Of a stretch of 49,657 nucleotides of DNA, positions 16,262 to 25,372 are shown piece after piece. Within the stretch, counting starts at the first letter, position 1. Each line of letters begins with the position of its first letter. Location of the stretch: the NCBI GenBank assembly GCA_016744395.1, contig JADGEK010000030.1, positions 1 through 49,657 on the forward strand. The letters are read 5' to 3'. Both the position numbers and the translations under genes were made by a program. Under the pieces are notes generated by a model. That model was not told the origin of the DNA and ran no database searches. It worked only from the letters and a program-made list of their open reading frames with translations. The DNA is from Gammaproteobacteria bacterium. Its GTDB lineage: Bacteria > Pseudomonadota > Gammaproteobacteria > GRL18.

Positions 16262-17128
16262 ATGAGTGACACTCCTTTTGTTATCGATATACAAGATTCA
16301 GCACACTTTGAACAGCAGGTCATTGAAGCATCCAAACAACAACCTGTACTGGTCGATTTTTGGGCAGAATGGTGTCAGCCCTGTAAAACACTAATTCCCC
16401 TGCTCACGCAATTAGCCAATGACTATAATGGTGCTTTTATCTTAGCCAAGGTCAATGCTGATGAACAACAAGAGCTTGTGGCGGCCGCTGGAGTCCGAAA
16501 CTTACCCACCGTTAAACTATTTAAAGATGGTATGGTGGTTGATGAATTTATGGGGGCTAAACCTGAGAGTGAACTGCGCGACTTCCTCAATGCTCATGTT
16601 GATAAAGAAGAGGATAATAAAATCAATGAGGCTTTAGCCTTATCTGAATCAGGAGAACACGAACAAGCAATTACAATGCTAAAATCACTGAATCAAGAAG
16701 AGCCATCAAATGTAGACGTTTATGTGGCAATTGCTCAGGTGTATTTACAGTCAGGAGATTTAGATAATTGCGATGCAGTTTTAAAAGCACTGCCTGCAAA
16801 CGTTCAGGTTTCTAATGAAGCAAAACAAATTCAGGACGAACTTAATTTGATCAGAGCAACCAGTGATTCGCCCGAAGTGGATGAATTGTTATCACAACTG
16901 GAAAAAGATCCTGAACAACATGATATTCGTATTCAATTGGCCAACCAATATATTGTGAGTCATCAATATGAACAAGCATTGGAATCATTACTTTATATTT
17001 TAGTACGGGATATGAATTTTCAAGAAGGTGAAGCAAAAACAAGCATGCTCAAAATATTTGAAATATTAGGCCCTGGTGAGCCTCTGACACGGAAATATCG
17101 CAGTAAATTAGCAACGTTACTTTATTAA
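16262..17128 (+). CDS. cnoX: Chaperedoxin CnoX (thioredoxin-TPR protein, YbbN family)
   Basis: A 288-residue cytosolic protein. The N-terminal thioredoxin domain has the active site WCQPC (Cys38, Cys41) and cis-proline NLPT; tetratricopeptide-like helices cover about residues 115-288. CnoX proteins hold unfolded clients under oxidative or chlorine stress and pass them to GroEL or DnaK. The E. coli protein lacks the first active-site cysteine, while this one keeps both, so it may also reduce disulfides, as reported for some other bacterial members. It is convergent with dsbC, with a perfect palindrome between them. Confidence 0.93.
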   Translation: MSDTPFVIDIQDSAHFEQQVIEASKQQPVLVDFWAEWCQPCKTLIPLLTQLANDYNGAFILAKVNADEQQELVAAAGVRNLPTVKLFKDGMVVDEFMGAKPESELRDFLNAHVDKEEDNKINEALALSESGEHEQAITMLKSLNQEEPSNVDVYVAIAQVYLQSGDLDNCDAVLKALPANVQVSNEAKQIQDELNLIRATSDSPEVDELLSQLEKDPEQHDIRIQLANQYIVSHQYEQALESLLYILVRDMNFQEGEAKTSMLKIFEILGPGEPLTRKYRSKLATLLY

Positions 17129-17135
17129 TGGGATT

Positions 17136-17159
17136 AGAGACAAGGCATGCCTTGTCTCT
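17136..17159. repeat. 24-bp perfect palindrome between convergent genes
   Basis: AGAGACAAGGCA and TGCCTTGTCTCT form a perfect inverted repeat with no loop, centred on GCATGC. It begins eight bases after the cnoX stop and ends nine before the dsbC stop. A related element lies at 43173-43207, also between convergent genes, so both could stop transcription in either direction. Confidence 0.8.
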
Positions 17160-17167
17160 GCACTTAA

Positions 17168-17938
17168 CTATTCCTTAGTACTAATCGCTGCAGAAAGGCG
17201 TTTCGCAGGCACATAACCTGGCAAACTGGTCCCATCTTCTAGAAACATGGCTGGGGTACCCTGAACACCTAACGCCTGCCCCAATTGAAATTGCTGAGCC
17301 ACAGGATTATCACAGCTTTTCTCAGGAAGAGAATTACCTTCTTTAGCATCACCCATTGCCTTAGCAGGATCGTCTGAACACCAGACGCTCACTGCCTTAT
17401 TATAAGAACGTGTGCCAATACCTGAACGAGGATAAGCCATATAGCGTATGGTTATTCCTTCTGCATTGTAGTCACTCATTTCACGATGCAATTTAACACA
17501 ATAAGGGCAATCAATATCAGTAAATACCGTTACCTTGGCTTTTTCATCTTTTGCCGGGTAGACAATCATTTGACTCTCATCCATGGAATTGAGCAATTTG
17601 CCTCTCGCCTCACCCCGTTTTTTTTCAGTCAGGTTAGTACGTGTTTTCACATCAATCATGTCACCTCTGAACAGCATAGAAGCATCTTTATTGAAGTAAA
17701 AAATAGTAGAGCCAAAGCTCACTTCATAAATACCAGGCATTAAGGTTTCTTCAATACTCGTCGGTACAGTGCCTGGCATGAGTTTATCCAAGGCCGCATC
17801 CAGTTCGGGGGTTGATTTTGCTATGGCACTCATACTCAAAACGCTCATTGTAATGAGCGCTGCCATTCCAGGTATCGTATTCTTTTTCACTAATTTATTA
17901 CTCTTATTTTTATTGCTGTTTTCATTAAAGAAGGTCAT
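17168..17938 (-). CDS. dsbC: Thiol:disulfide interchange protein DsbC
   Basis: A 256-residue periplasmic disulfide isomerase that corrects wrong disulfides. After a basic N-terminal stretch of 20 residues comes a signal-type hydrophobic segment (residues 23-40). The dimerisation domain follows, then the thioredoxin fold with active site CPYC (Cys144, Cys147), a second cysteine pair (VWCSDD and EKSCDN) and cis-proline GTPA. The region before the signal is longer than usual, so translation might start later. It lies 15 bp after yajQ on the same strand and is probably co-transcribed with it. Confidence 0.93.
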   Translation of the reverse strand: MTFFNENSNKNKSNKLVKKNTIPGMAALITMSVLSMSAIAKSTPELDAALDKLMPGTVPTSIEETLMPGIYEVSFGSTIFYFNKDASMLFRGDMIDVKTRTNLTEKKRGEARGKLLNSMDESQMIVYPAKDEKAKVTVFTDIDCPYCVKLHREMSDYNAEGITIRYMAYPRSGIGTRSYNKAVSVWCSDDPAKAMGDAKEGNSLPEKSCDNPVAQQFQLGQALGVQGTPAMFLEDGTSLPGYVPAKRLSAAISTKE

Positions 17939-17953
17939 TCAATCTTTTCCGTT

Positions 17954-18436
17954 TTAGTCTCTAAAATTTGTAAATTGCAATGGCACAGAGAGATCTTCTT
18001 TCTTTAGCATTGCCATTACAGCTTGTAAATCATCACGTTTTTTACCTGTTACTCGAACTTGTTCACCCTGAATTGCAGACTGAACTTTAAACTTTTTATC
18101 TTTGATGAGTTTGACAATTTTTCTGGCACTGTCTTTATCAATGCCCGAACGGATAAGCAATTTTTGCTCCATTGTTTTACCGTTAGGTTTAATATCACCC
18201 TGCTCCAGACTTTTTACATCGACTTTTCGACGCACAAGCTCAGTCAGCATAATATCCAGCACCTGCTGGACCTGAAAATCACTTTCACTGATCAATGTGA
18301 CTTCTTCTTTTGACTGCTTAATAGTCGTTTGAGTTCCCTTAAAATCAAATCTTTGTGTAATTGCTCTATTCGCATTACTGACAGCATTGGTTAATTCATG
18401 CATATCAATCTCTGAAACAATGTCAAATGCAGGCAT
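17954..18436 (-). CDS. yajQ: YajQ family nucleotide-binding protein
   Basis: A 160-residue protein of the YajQ family, near the usual length of about 163. The N-terminus (MPAFDIVSEIDMHELTNAV) and RFDFKGT are typical, as is the C-terminal DDLQAVMAMLK with LQFTNFRD. Family members bind nucleic acid or nucleotides; a Xanthomonas member is a cyclic-di-GMP receptor. The role here is not known. The promoter must lie in the 170 bp shared with the xerD side. Confidence 0.93.
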   Translation of the reverse strand: MPAFDIVSEIDMHELTNAVSNANRAITQRFDFKGTQTTIKQSKEEVTLISESDFQVQQVLDIMLTELVRRKVDVKSLEQGDIKPNGKTMEQKLLIRSGIDKDSARKIVKLIKDKKFKVQSAIQGEQVRVTGKKRDDLQAVMAMLKKEDLSVPLQFTNFRD

Positions 18437-18606
18437 TTTCTTTCCTATATGAGTTTCCTGGCGAATATAGCGTAATATAACAGATATATTCCATGAAACA
18501 GATGTATGTATAAAGACTGTGTCTTAAAGTATGTATTAAGACAACCTATTTTAATTAGCACAAAGAAATTGTCAATTTTTGTACAGTTCCATACTCCAGA
18601 AAGCAT

Positions 18607-19533
18607 TTATCCCCTGGGGTGATGCTGTGCATGTAGATCTTTTAAGCGCTCTTTTGCAATATGTGTGTAAATTTGAGTCGTTGATAAATCACTATGCCCT
18701 AATAACATTTGCACCACGCGTAAATCAGCACCATGATTCAACAAGTGCGTGGCAAAAGCATGTCGTAAAACATGAGGCGATAATGTACTTGAAATCCCCG
18801 CTCTTTGAGCATAACGTTTGATCATATGCCAAAATGTTTGCCGCGTCATGCCACCACCTCGACGTGTCACAAATAATTTATCTGAAATAGCAACACCTAA
18901 TAAATCTGCTCTGGCATTTTTGAGATAGTGGTCAATCCAGCTGAGCGCTTCTTCCCCCATGGGAACCAGACGCTCCTTGCTCCCTTTACCCGTCACTCGA
19001 ACAACTCCTTGCTGGAGATTAGCCCCATAAATTTCCAGACCAACCAGCTCAGAAACCCGTAACCCAGTGGCATAAATAAGTTCCAACATGGCTCTGTCTC
19101 GTAAGCCCAGCGGATCGTCTATATCAGGGACCTCTAAAAGTGCTTCTACTTCTCTTTCAGACATTGTTTTAGGTAGTGGGCGTCCCAGTTTAGGAGACTC
19201 TAATAAAGCACTGGGATCAATGCTCAACTGATTTTCTCGGATTAAATACTGGTAAAATCGACGAAAAGTGGACAGCATGCGTGCAGTGGAGCGAGCCTGA
19301 ATACCTTGTTCAAATCGATACGCCAGATAAGCTTGTAAATCCACTTTATCCAATAGGAGTAATTCAGAAGCTTGCCCAGCAGCAGACCATTTTGACAGCC
19401 CTTTTAAATCACTTTGATAGGCACTTAAAGTATGTTTGCTTAAACCATGCTCCATCCATAAAGCATCGATAAACTGCTCAATCAAGCGTTCATCTTTTTC
19501 AATTTGGACCTTATTTAAGACCTGTTTATTCAT
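18607..19533 (-). CDS. xerD: Tyrosine recombinase XerD
   Basis: A 308-residue site-specific recombinase that with XerC resolves chromosome dimers at dif under FtsK control. An N-terminal SAM-like DNA-binding domain (about 10-105) precedes the catalytic domain. The catalytic residues are Arg159 (GLRVSELVGL), Lys183, His254 and Arg257 (HVLRHAFATHLL), His280 (LLGHSD) and Tyr289 (TTQIYTH). The sequence looks like XerD rather than a phage integrase because of its length and housekeeping neighbours. It overlaps the ogt stop by four bases and shares its transcript. Confidence 0.94.
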   Translation of the reverse strand: MNKQVLNKVQIEKDERLIEQFIDALWMEHGLSKHTLSAYQSDLKGLSKWSAAGQASELLLLDKVDLQAYLAYRFEQGIQARSTARMLSTFRRFYQYLIRENQLSIDPSALLESPKLGRPLPKTMSEREVEALLEVPDIDDPLGLRDRAMLELIYATGLRVSELVGLEIYGANLQQGVVRVTGKGSKERLVPMGEEALSWIDHYLKNARADLLGVAISDKLFVTRRGGGMTRQTFWHMIKRYAQRAGISSTLSPHVLRHAFATHLLNHGADLRVVQMLLGHSDLSTTQIYTHIAKERLKDLHAQHHPRG

Positions 19534-20060
19534 CCTTTTCTTTTTTCGTATAAAGCAGCTTCATGAGCGAGTAACCACTGTTTTATCCGTAAAAAATTAA
19601 TGTCGCCTTTCTGCACATCAAGTGTATCACCCGCATAGCCACCCACTCCGGAAGCTGAAACCACTCGATGGCAAGGGATAATGACTGGAAAAAGATTTCT
19701 CCGACAAGCGTTTCCAACCGCACGGGCACTTGTATCGAGTTCTTTTGCCAATGCCCCATAAGTTTTTACTTCGCCTGAAGGGATTTCAGTTAAAGCCTGC
19801 CATACTTTTTGTTGGAACAGAGTACCCAGTTGAAAATTACAGGGCAAGGAAAATTGAAATGAAGCATCACTCAGATAGCATTCCAGCTCATTTTTTATTT
19901 TTTGAATGAATGAGTCATGATTTGGTTCAGAGTTAATTGATTCCCTTTCATTCTGACAATATCGGACGCCTGACAGCAAAAGCTTATCTTCTGCAGCAGA
20001 AAAAGAAATCGACAGTTGAAGTTGTTTATCAATAGGAAATGAGGTGATGATCTTGGTCAT
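19530..20060 (-). CDS. ogt: Methylated-DNA--protein-cysteine methyltransferase
   Basis: A 176-residue suicide repair protein that takes methyl groups from O6-methylguanine onto its own cysteine. The active site is IIPCHRVV with Cys130, and the helix-turn-helix contains TSARAVGNACRRN. The length fits Ogt rather than the two-domain Ada. Its last bases overlap the xerD start (ATGA), so the two are translationally coupled. Confidence 0.95.
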   Translation of the reverse strand: MTKIITSFPIDKQLQLSISFSAAEDKLLLSGVRYCQNERESINSEPNHDSFIQKIKNELECYLSDASFQFSLPCNFQLGTLFQQKVWQALTEIPSGEVKTYGALAKELDTSARAVGNACRRNLFPVIIPCHRVVSASGVGGYAGDTLDVQKGDINFLRIKQWLLAHEAALYEKRKG

Positions 20061-20076
20061 ATTATCTAACGAGCAT

Positions 20077-20156
20077 ACTCCAAGGACACGTCCTCCGGGG
20101 CGCGCCCCAAGAGCACTTCCTCCGGGGCGCGCCCCAAGAGCACTTCCTCCGGGGCG
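20077..20156. repeat. Three tandem copies of a 27-bp GC-rich repeat
   Basis: Units start at 20077, 20104 and 20131 with a 27-bp period. The unit reads GCCCCAAGAGCACTTCCTCC followed by GGGGCGC; the first unit has a few changes. The ends of each unit are complementary (GCGCCCC/GGGGCGC), so each can fold into a hairpin, and the junctions form the palindrome GGGGCGCGCCCC. The array lies between ogt and the rplS terminator. It is far more GC-rich than its surroundings. Confidence 0.88.
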
Positions 20157-20157
20157 T

Positions 20158-20191
20158 AAAAAAAGGACGCTTGATTCAAGCGTCCTTTTTT
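20158..20191 (-). terminator. Intrinsic terminator of the rpsP-rplS operon
   Basis: A run of seven A, the perfect 9-bp stem GGACGCTTG/CAAGCGTCC with loop ATT, then six T. It lies 36 bp past the rplS stop. The shape works on both strands. Confidence 0.93.
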
Positions 20192-20226
20192 AGTTATGTT
20201 TTTTACATAAACCACAGTTAAAAAAC

Positions 20227-20574
20227 TTAACTTAATCTCTCTTTAATACGGGCAGACTTACCACGAAGGTTACGTAGGTAGTACAGCTTAGAGCGACGAA
20301 CATCACCACGACGTTTTACTTCAATCTTATCAACCATCGTGCTGTAAGTTTGGAATACACGCTCAACACCTTCACCGTAAGAAATCTTACGAACTGTAAA
20401 TGCAGAGTCAATACCACGGTTACGAACACCAATCACAACACCTTCAAAAGCCTGGATACGCTCACGATCGCCTTCTTTTACTTTTACACTCACAACCACT
20501 GTATCACCAGGGCCAAACTTAGGCACTTCACGTCCCATCTGTTCTGCGTTTATAGCATCAATTATATTACTCAT
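20227..20574 (-). CDS. rplS: Large ribosomal subunit protein bL19
   Basis: A 115-residue ribosomal protein at the interface of the two subunits. Family landmarks are [41 protein letters not shown] and [19 protein letters not shown]. It is the last gene of the rpsP-rimM-trmD-rplS operon. The 129-bp gap after trmD is unusually AT-rich and holds degenerate short repeats. Confidence 0.98.
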   Translation of the reverse strand: MSNIIDAINAEQMGREVPKFGPGDTVVVSVKVKEGDRERIQAFEGVVIGVRNRGIDSAFTVRKISYGEGVERVFQTYSTMVDKIEVKRRGDVRRSKLYYLRNLRGKSARIKERLS

Positions 20575-20645
20575 TCACTTGCTCCGATTAGCTTAGGCCC
20601 TGAACCCTGGCTGATGTTAAAAAATATTTAAAGATAATATTTAAG

Positions 20646-20702
20646 GTATATATTTTAATAGTACATATTTAAATGCACATATTTTAATATACATAGTTAA
20701 AT
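20646..20702. repeat. Degenerate AT-rich tandem repeats between trmD and rplS
   Basis: About four copies of a 14-15 bp unit: GTATATATTTTAATA, GTACATATTTAAAT, GCACATATTTTAAT and ATACATAGTTAAAT. The array ends directly at the trmD stop codon. It may be an A/U-rich processing region in the operon mRNA. Confidence 0.6.
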
Positions 20703-20703
20703 G

Positions 20704-21510
20704 TTAACTAATTCCATTCTGTTCTTGGATGAACTCCTGCAGCAATCGCTGTTCCTGTTCACTCAATTGACGATTTTCCAATAAGTCTGGCCTTCGTTGC
20801 CAGGTACGTCCTAAAGACTGCTTAAGACGCCATTGTTCAATTTTTTTATGATTACCACTCAATAACACCTCGGGTACACATTGACTGACCTCGCTACCCT
20901 TTTCAAAAATAAGAGTTTCTGGTCGTGTGTAGTGCGGGTGATCTAATAATCCAGAATAAAATGAGTCATTCTCTGCTGATTCATTGTGCCCCAAAGCACC
21001 TGGTATCAGCCGGATTAAGCTATCAATTAAAACCATTGCGGGTAATTCACCACCACTGAGAACATAATCCCCAATAGAACATTCATAATCAACATAATGT
21101 TCAATCAGGCGTTCATCAACACCTTCGTAGCGCCCAGCAAGTAAAATCAGTTGTTCATTATCACTCAGTTCTTTGACTATCTGTTGTGTCAAAGGTTGCC
21201 CTTGTGGTGACAAATAAACGACTTTTGTCTTTTGAGGGTCAATCTCTTCATTAGAAATTGTCCCATTTTCTTTTGTAGACTCTTTTATAGAAAAAAGGGC
21301 CTCTTTAATTGGTTCTACTTTCATCAGCATTCCAGGTCCGCCGCCATAGGGTCGGTCATCCACTGTTTTATGCCTATCTTTAGTAAAATCTCTGGGATTT
21401 GTTATCTCCAGACTGATCAAACCATCACGTAATGCCCTGCCAGTTATCCCCGACTGCATCGCTTCAAACATTTCGGGAAACAAACTGATCACATTAATAC
21501 GTTTTAACAT
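20704..21510 (-). CDS. trmD: tRNA (guanine-37-N1)-methyltransferase
   Basis: A 268-residue SPOUT-class enzyme that methylates G37 next to the anticodon to prevent frameshifting. Motifs are [34 protein letters not shown] and the knotted cofactor site [14 protein letters not shown]. An acidic stretch at about residues 75-92 ([19 protein letters not shown]) is a variable loop. It starts 21 bp after rimM within the operon. Confidence 0.97.
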   Translation of the reverse strand: MLKRINVISLFPEMFEAMQSGITGRALRDGLISLEITNPRDFTKDRHKTVDDRPYGGGPGMLMKVEPIKEALFSIKESTKENGTISNEEIDPQKTKVVYLSPQGQPLTQQIVKELSDNEQLILLAGRYEGVDERLIEHYVDYECSIGDYVLSGGELPAMVLIDSLIRLIPGALGHNESAENDSFYSGLLDHPHYTRPETLIFEKGSEVSQCVPEVLLSGNHKKIEQWRLKQSLGRTWQRRPDLLENRQLSEQEQRLLQEFIQEQNGIS

Positions 21511-21531
21511 ATCTGCCTGAACATCAATTTG

Positions 21532-22164
21532 TTATTTACTGTCGCTACTTTCATTCCAATCAACAAGCCAGTCAACCTTAATGGTCCCAGCTTCCAGATC
21601 CACTTTTTTTACATAGTGTTCAAAAACAAAAGGTATTAAAATTTCAACTTCAGTTTCATTGAGAGTGTTGCTTTTATTTTGAATGGGTGTAATCACCAAA
21701 ACATCGTTTGCAGCAGTCTCTATTAAGCGGTCCACTTGTCCCAACTCAATGTCTTCCAGATTAAACACGGTTAATCCAATTAAATCTGTCCAGTAAAACT
21801 CATCTTTAGCAGCCAGTTTAAACTCTGAACGATGTACGGCTAATTCTGCACCTATTAATTGGGCTGAAATTTCACGGTCATCATAGCCAGTAAAGTGTGC
21901 AACTACGCCTTTACCATGCGCTTTACCATTGTCCAGTTGAATGTCTTGCCAGTCGCCTTTTGAAGTACGATGTGCTTTATTCGAACTCATTTGATTAGAA
22001 GAGCCAGCCAACTTTATTTTTAAAGTTTTATAACGAACGATGTTTTCTCTAGGCTGCGTGTATGAGTAAATTTTCACCCATCCTTTCACACCATAGTATC
22101 CTGAGACTTCGCCCAGAATATGTAATTCGTTCGACTCTTCAGACATTCTTTCAGATCGCAGCAA
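21532..22164 (-). CDS. rimM: Ribosome maturation factor RimM
   Basis: About 210 residues, longer than the 182 of E. coli RimM because of an insert near residues 50-65. It helps mature the head of the 30S subunit by binding uS19. The N-terminal beta-barrel has GEVSGYYGVKGWVKIYSYT; the C-terminal PRC barrel has FYWTDLIGLTVFN and the usual IPFV segment. I prefer TTG at 22164, seven bases after AGAGG; ATG at 22146 or TTG at 22179 are alternatives. Confidence 0.93.
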   Translation of the reverse strand: MLRSERMSEESNELHILGEVSGYYGVKGWVKIYSYTQPRENIVRYKTLKIKLAGSSNQMSSNKAHRTSKGDWQDIQLDNGKAHGKGVVAHFTGYDDREISAQLIGAELAVHRSEFKLAAKDEFYWTDLIGLTVFNLEDIELGQVDRLIETAANDVLVITPIQNKSNTLNETEVEILIPFVFEHYVKKVDLEAGTIKVDWLVDWNESSDSK

Positions 22165-22248
22165 TAGTCCACCTCTCAATTAACAACCAACCAGTCAGTT
22201 AACAACTAATCAGTTATGCAGCAAGTAGTGCGACCAATGAAGCAGGCC

Positions 22249-22497
22249 TTAAGCAGCCGCCTTAGACTCTTTAAGTAAAGTATTAACACGAACTGAAGTT
22301 TGTGCACCTTTACCTAACCAATGCTCAACACGTTCATTTTCCACTTCAAGACGAACTTCCTGTCCACGAGCCATAGGATTAAAGAAGCCTACCTTCTCAA
22401 TGAAACGACCATCACGAGCAGAACGGCTATCTGTTACAACAATCTGATAAAATGGGCGTTTCTTAGAACCACCACGAGCTAGACGTATAGTAACCAT
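22249..22497 (-). CDS. rpsP: Small ribosomal subunit protein bS16
   Basis: An 82-residue ribosomal protein needed for 30S assembly, identical in length to the E. coli protein. It starts [17 protein letters not shown] and contains [15 protein letters not shown]. It is the first gene of the rpsP-rimM-trmD-rplS operon, with a leader of about 80-100 bases that can fold. Confidence 0.98.
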   Translation of the reverse strand: MVTIRLARGGSKKRPFYQIVVTDSRSARDGRFIEKVGFFNPMARGQEVRLEVENERVEHWLGKGAQTSVRVNTLLKESKAAA

Positions 22498-22526
22498 TAA
22501 TCTAAATTCCTCAATATATTCAATAA

Positions 22527-22568
22527 GTTCCAGAGAAATATTTAATCTGGACTGTGCATTTCTGGAAC
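22527..22568 (-). promoter_or_regulatory. Hairpin in the rpsP operon leader
   Basis: GTTCCAGA (22527-22534) and TCTGGAAC (22561-22568) form an 8-bp perfect stem 30 bp before rpsP, with a 26-base loop. A TATATAA sequence just upstream on the reverse strand (about 22572-22580) could be the -10. The hairpin may regulate the operon at the RNA level; I know of no named element that fits. Confidence 0.35.
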
Positions 22569-22839
22569 CTTTATATAATGATGGTTGAAATGCTAATTGA
22601 AAAAAATCAAATTACAATTTCACCCCTAGTTAAACTAGGTGCTCATTAAGGCAGCTCAGAAAAGACGGGCATTTTACTCTAATTTCCACGCCAAAGAAAG
22701 TAATTTTTGTTTTTTTTTAGTCTTATTTAGCAAACAAGCCTTATGAAAATAAAAAGAACCCAGAGTTTTATTTTACTCTTATGTTTTTAATCAAAAAACA
22801 ATCAAATAGGACTGTCGCGTTAATGGATTTCAACTCGCC

Positions 22840-24216
22840 CTAAAAAGGCATTTTTCCCATGCCACCGCCCATTCCTGGTGGCATACGCCCTTTCATACTG
22901 CGCATCATATTCTTCATGCCACCTTTTGAGAATTTTTTCATCATTTTTTGCATTTGCTTAAATTGTTTCAATAAGCGATTCAAATCTTGAATCTGAGTAC
23001 CTGAACCAACAGTAATCCGTTTCTTACGTGAACCTTTAATCAACTCGGGTCTCTGACGTTCATTAGGTGTCATTGAGTTAATGAGTGCTTCAATTTTCAC
23101 CAATTCTTTATCATTGACCTGTTCTTTCACCTGGTTGGGAATATCGCTTACTCCAGGCAGCTTTTCCATAAGACTGCTCATTCCACCCATTTTTTTCATT
23201 TGCAATATCTGATCCCGGAAGTCTTCCAGGTCAAAGTTTTTGCCTTTCTTAATCTTTTTTGCCAGTCGAGCTGCTTTTTTATGATCAACTTTCTGTTGCG
23301 CTTCTTCAACCAGACTAAGAATGTCGCCCATTCCCAAAATGCGTGATGCCAGGCGGTCAGGGTGAAATGCTTCCAGAGCATCGACTTTCTCACCCACACC
23401 CATGAATTTAATCGGCTTGCCTGTAATTTGGCGAATTGACAGTGCCGCACCACCACGCGCATCACCATCTGTTTTGGTCAGAATAACACCAGTTAATTCC
23501 AAGGCATCATTAAAGGCTTTTGCTGTGTTCGCCGCATCCTGACCTGTCATGCTATCAACAACAAACAAGGTTTCAACAGGGTCAATAGCTGCGTGCAGTC
23601 CTTTAATTTCACCCATCATTTCATCATCAATATGCAGTCGACCTGCGGTATCAACAATGACCACATCTAAATGTTTTTTTCGAGCATGCTCTATAGCATT
23701 AAGGCCAATATCGACTGGTTTTTGTGAGACATCGCTGGGGAAAAATTCAACATCCACTTCCTTAGCCAATGTGGCTAACTGTTCAATCGCTGCTGGACGA
23801 TAGACGTCAGCACTGACCACCAAAACCGATTTTTTTTCTTGCTTTAAAAGTCGGGAGAGTTTGGCCACACTGGTGGTTTTACCAGAACCTTGTAAACCTG
23901 CCATTAAAATGACGGCGGGAGGCTGAACATTTAATGACAGCGCATCATTGCTCTCACCCATCATGGTGATCAGTTCATCGTTAACAACTTTAATGAATGC
24001 CTGCCCTGGTGAAATGCTTTCAATCACTTCTTTACCAATGGCACGCTCTTTTATTTGAGCAATAAATTCTTTGACTACAGGAAGGGCAACATCAGCCTCC
24101 AGTAATGCCATACGAACTTCACGCAGAGTATCTTTGATATTATCTTCAGATAAGCGTCCCTGACCACGTAAATTCTTAACCGTTTTGGCAAGACGTTCCG
24201 TTAAACCATCAAACAT
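22840..24216 (-). CDS. ffh: Signal recognition particle protein Ffh
   Basis: A 458-residue GTPase that binds 4.5S RNA and signal sequences to target proteins to the membrane. It has the N domain, then the G domain with GLQGSGKTT, DTAGR and TKTDGDARGG, and the methionine-rich M domain with a tail of repeated Met, Gly and Lys (MGGGMGKM). The ATG at 24216 follows AAGGGC; an upstream ATG at 24255 would add 13 unusual residues. It is divergent from ypjD and transcribed toward rpsP, as in E. coli. Confidence 0.98.
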   Translation of the reverse strand: MFDGLTERLAKTVKNLRGQGRLSEDNIKDTLREVRMALLEADVALPVVKEFIAQIKERAIGKEVIESISPGQAFIKVVNDELITMMGESNDALSLNVQPPAVILMAGLQGSGKTTSVAKLSRLLKQEKKSVLVVSADVYRPAAIEQLATLAKEVDVEFFPSDVSQKPVDIGLNAIEHARKKHLDVVIVDTAGRLHIDDEMMGEIKGLHAAIDPVETLFVVDSMTGQDAANTAKAFNDALELTGVILTKTDGDARGGAALSIRQITGKPIKFMGVGEKVDALEAFHPDRLASRILGMGDILSLVEEAQQKVDHKKAARLAKKIKKGKNFDLEDFRDQILQMKKMGGMSSLMEKLPGVSDIPNQVKEQVNDKELVKIEALINSMTPNERQRPELIKGSRKKRITVGSGTQIQDLNRLLKQFKQMQKMMKKFSKGGMKNMMRSMKGRMPPGMGGGMGKMPF

Positions 24217-24498
24217 AAATTTAATGCCCTTAAAATAATGTGTAAAACAGTCCATTATAATGACTATTTATGTGACTATAAAGTGTTTTTTGAGGATATT
24301 ACTTGTCTCGATTCAAATATAAAAAAATGCCTCTGCCAACCAGGGACAAATAAAGAGCACATTCAATAACTTTACTTGCCTGGATTTCAAATATTTGCTA
24401 TTGGAAAAATATTCTTTTTGCAAGAACTGCATAATGAAAGAGTTGCCATTAGCAATAAAGCATTCTATTATAGTCCCTTCACTCACAGATGAATTTAT

Positions 24499-25302
24499 AT
24501 GTTTATTACAGGATTTATTACAGGTATCCTTTACTTGGCTTCTGGAGCCTGGTTAGGCTACAACCTACTTAATGCCAAAATTGTTCAGGATGAACCCAAT
24601 AAAAGCATTCTTTTAATCGGTGTCCTGGCTTCAATACTTCACGTCATTATTTTATTTTCAGATACCATTACCAGTGATGGATTGAATCCATCATTTGTTA
24701 ATAGTGTTTCTCTGGTCTCCTGGCTAGTGGTACTCCTCTACCTGATAGCTGAATTACGTAAACCCGTTGAAACACTAGGCGTACTCCTTTTCCCTACAGC
24801 AGGTTTGGCCGTACTTCTACAACTATTCTGGCCTGGAGAAAGCACCATTAATAATATGAGCTTTGAACTGGAAGTTCATATTCTGTTATCGCTTCTTGCC
24901 TATGGTTTACTTGCCATTGCTGCAGGACAGTCCATTTTATTATTGATACAAACCCGATATTTAAAAAGCAAACACCCTGGCGGTTTTATTCGTTCCTTGC
25001 CTGCATTGCAGAGTATGGAGACATTACTCTTCCAAATGATACAAGTTGGCTTTATTCTGCTGACATTAGCATTGCTCAGTGGCTTTATTTTCCTGGATAA
25101 TATTTTTGCACAGCATTTAGTTCATAAAACGGTTCTTTCAATGGTTGCATGGCTCTTATTTGCAATTCTTCTATGGGGTCGTTGGCATTTTGGATGGCGC
25201 GGTAAAAAAGCCATTCATTTTACTTTGGGTGGTTTTATCTTTTTGATGCTTTCTTATTTTGGCAGCAAAATGGTATTAGAAATCATTCTGCAAAAAATCT
25301 GA
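24499..25302 (+). CDS. ypjD: Inner-membrane protein YpjD (CcsA-like)
   Basis: A 267-residue protein with about eight membrane helices of the cytochrome c assembly (CcsA/CcmC-like) superfamily. It lacks the tryptophan-rich WWD haem motif of true cytochrome assembly proteins, and ends with the basic RGKKAIHFTLGGFI segment and a last helix. Its place beside ffh and before corB is the conserved position of E. coli ypjD. Work on E. coli connects ypjD with CorB in magnesium handling; I regard its role here as unproven. Confidence 0.88.
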   Translation: MFITGFITGILYLASGAWLGYNLLNAKIVQDEPNKSILLIGVLASILHVIILFSDTITSDGLNPSFVNSVSLVSWLVVLLYLIAELRKPVETLGVLLFPTAGLAVLLQLFWPGESTINNMSFELEVHILLSLLAYGLLAIAAGQSILLLIQTRYLKSKHPGGFIRSLPALQSMETLLFQMIQVGFILLTLALLSGFIFLDNIFAQHLVHKTVLSMVAWLLFAILLWGRWHFGWRGKKAIHFTLGGFIFLMLSYFGSKMVLEIILQKI

Positions 25303-25372
25303 TTGCTCTCCTATTTTCCTCACCAATTCTATAGACATGCTGAACACTGTTTTTAATCAGGTTTACTAAAAT

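Noticed and set aside
18607-19533. A phage or island integrase.
   Set aside because: Length, motifs and the coupling to ogt fit housekeeping XerD; no att sites or phage genes are near.
20077-20156. A possible short CRISPR array from the 27-bp periodicity.
   Set aside because: The units are directly joined with no unique spacers, and no cas genes are near; it is a tandem repeat.
24499-25302. A true cytochrome c assembly gene (ccsA or ccmC).
   Set aside because: The tryptophan-rich haem motif is absent and the position beside ffh and corB fits ypjD.
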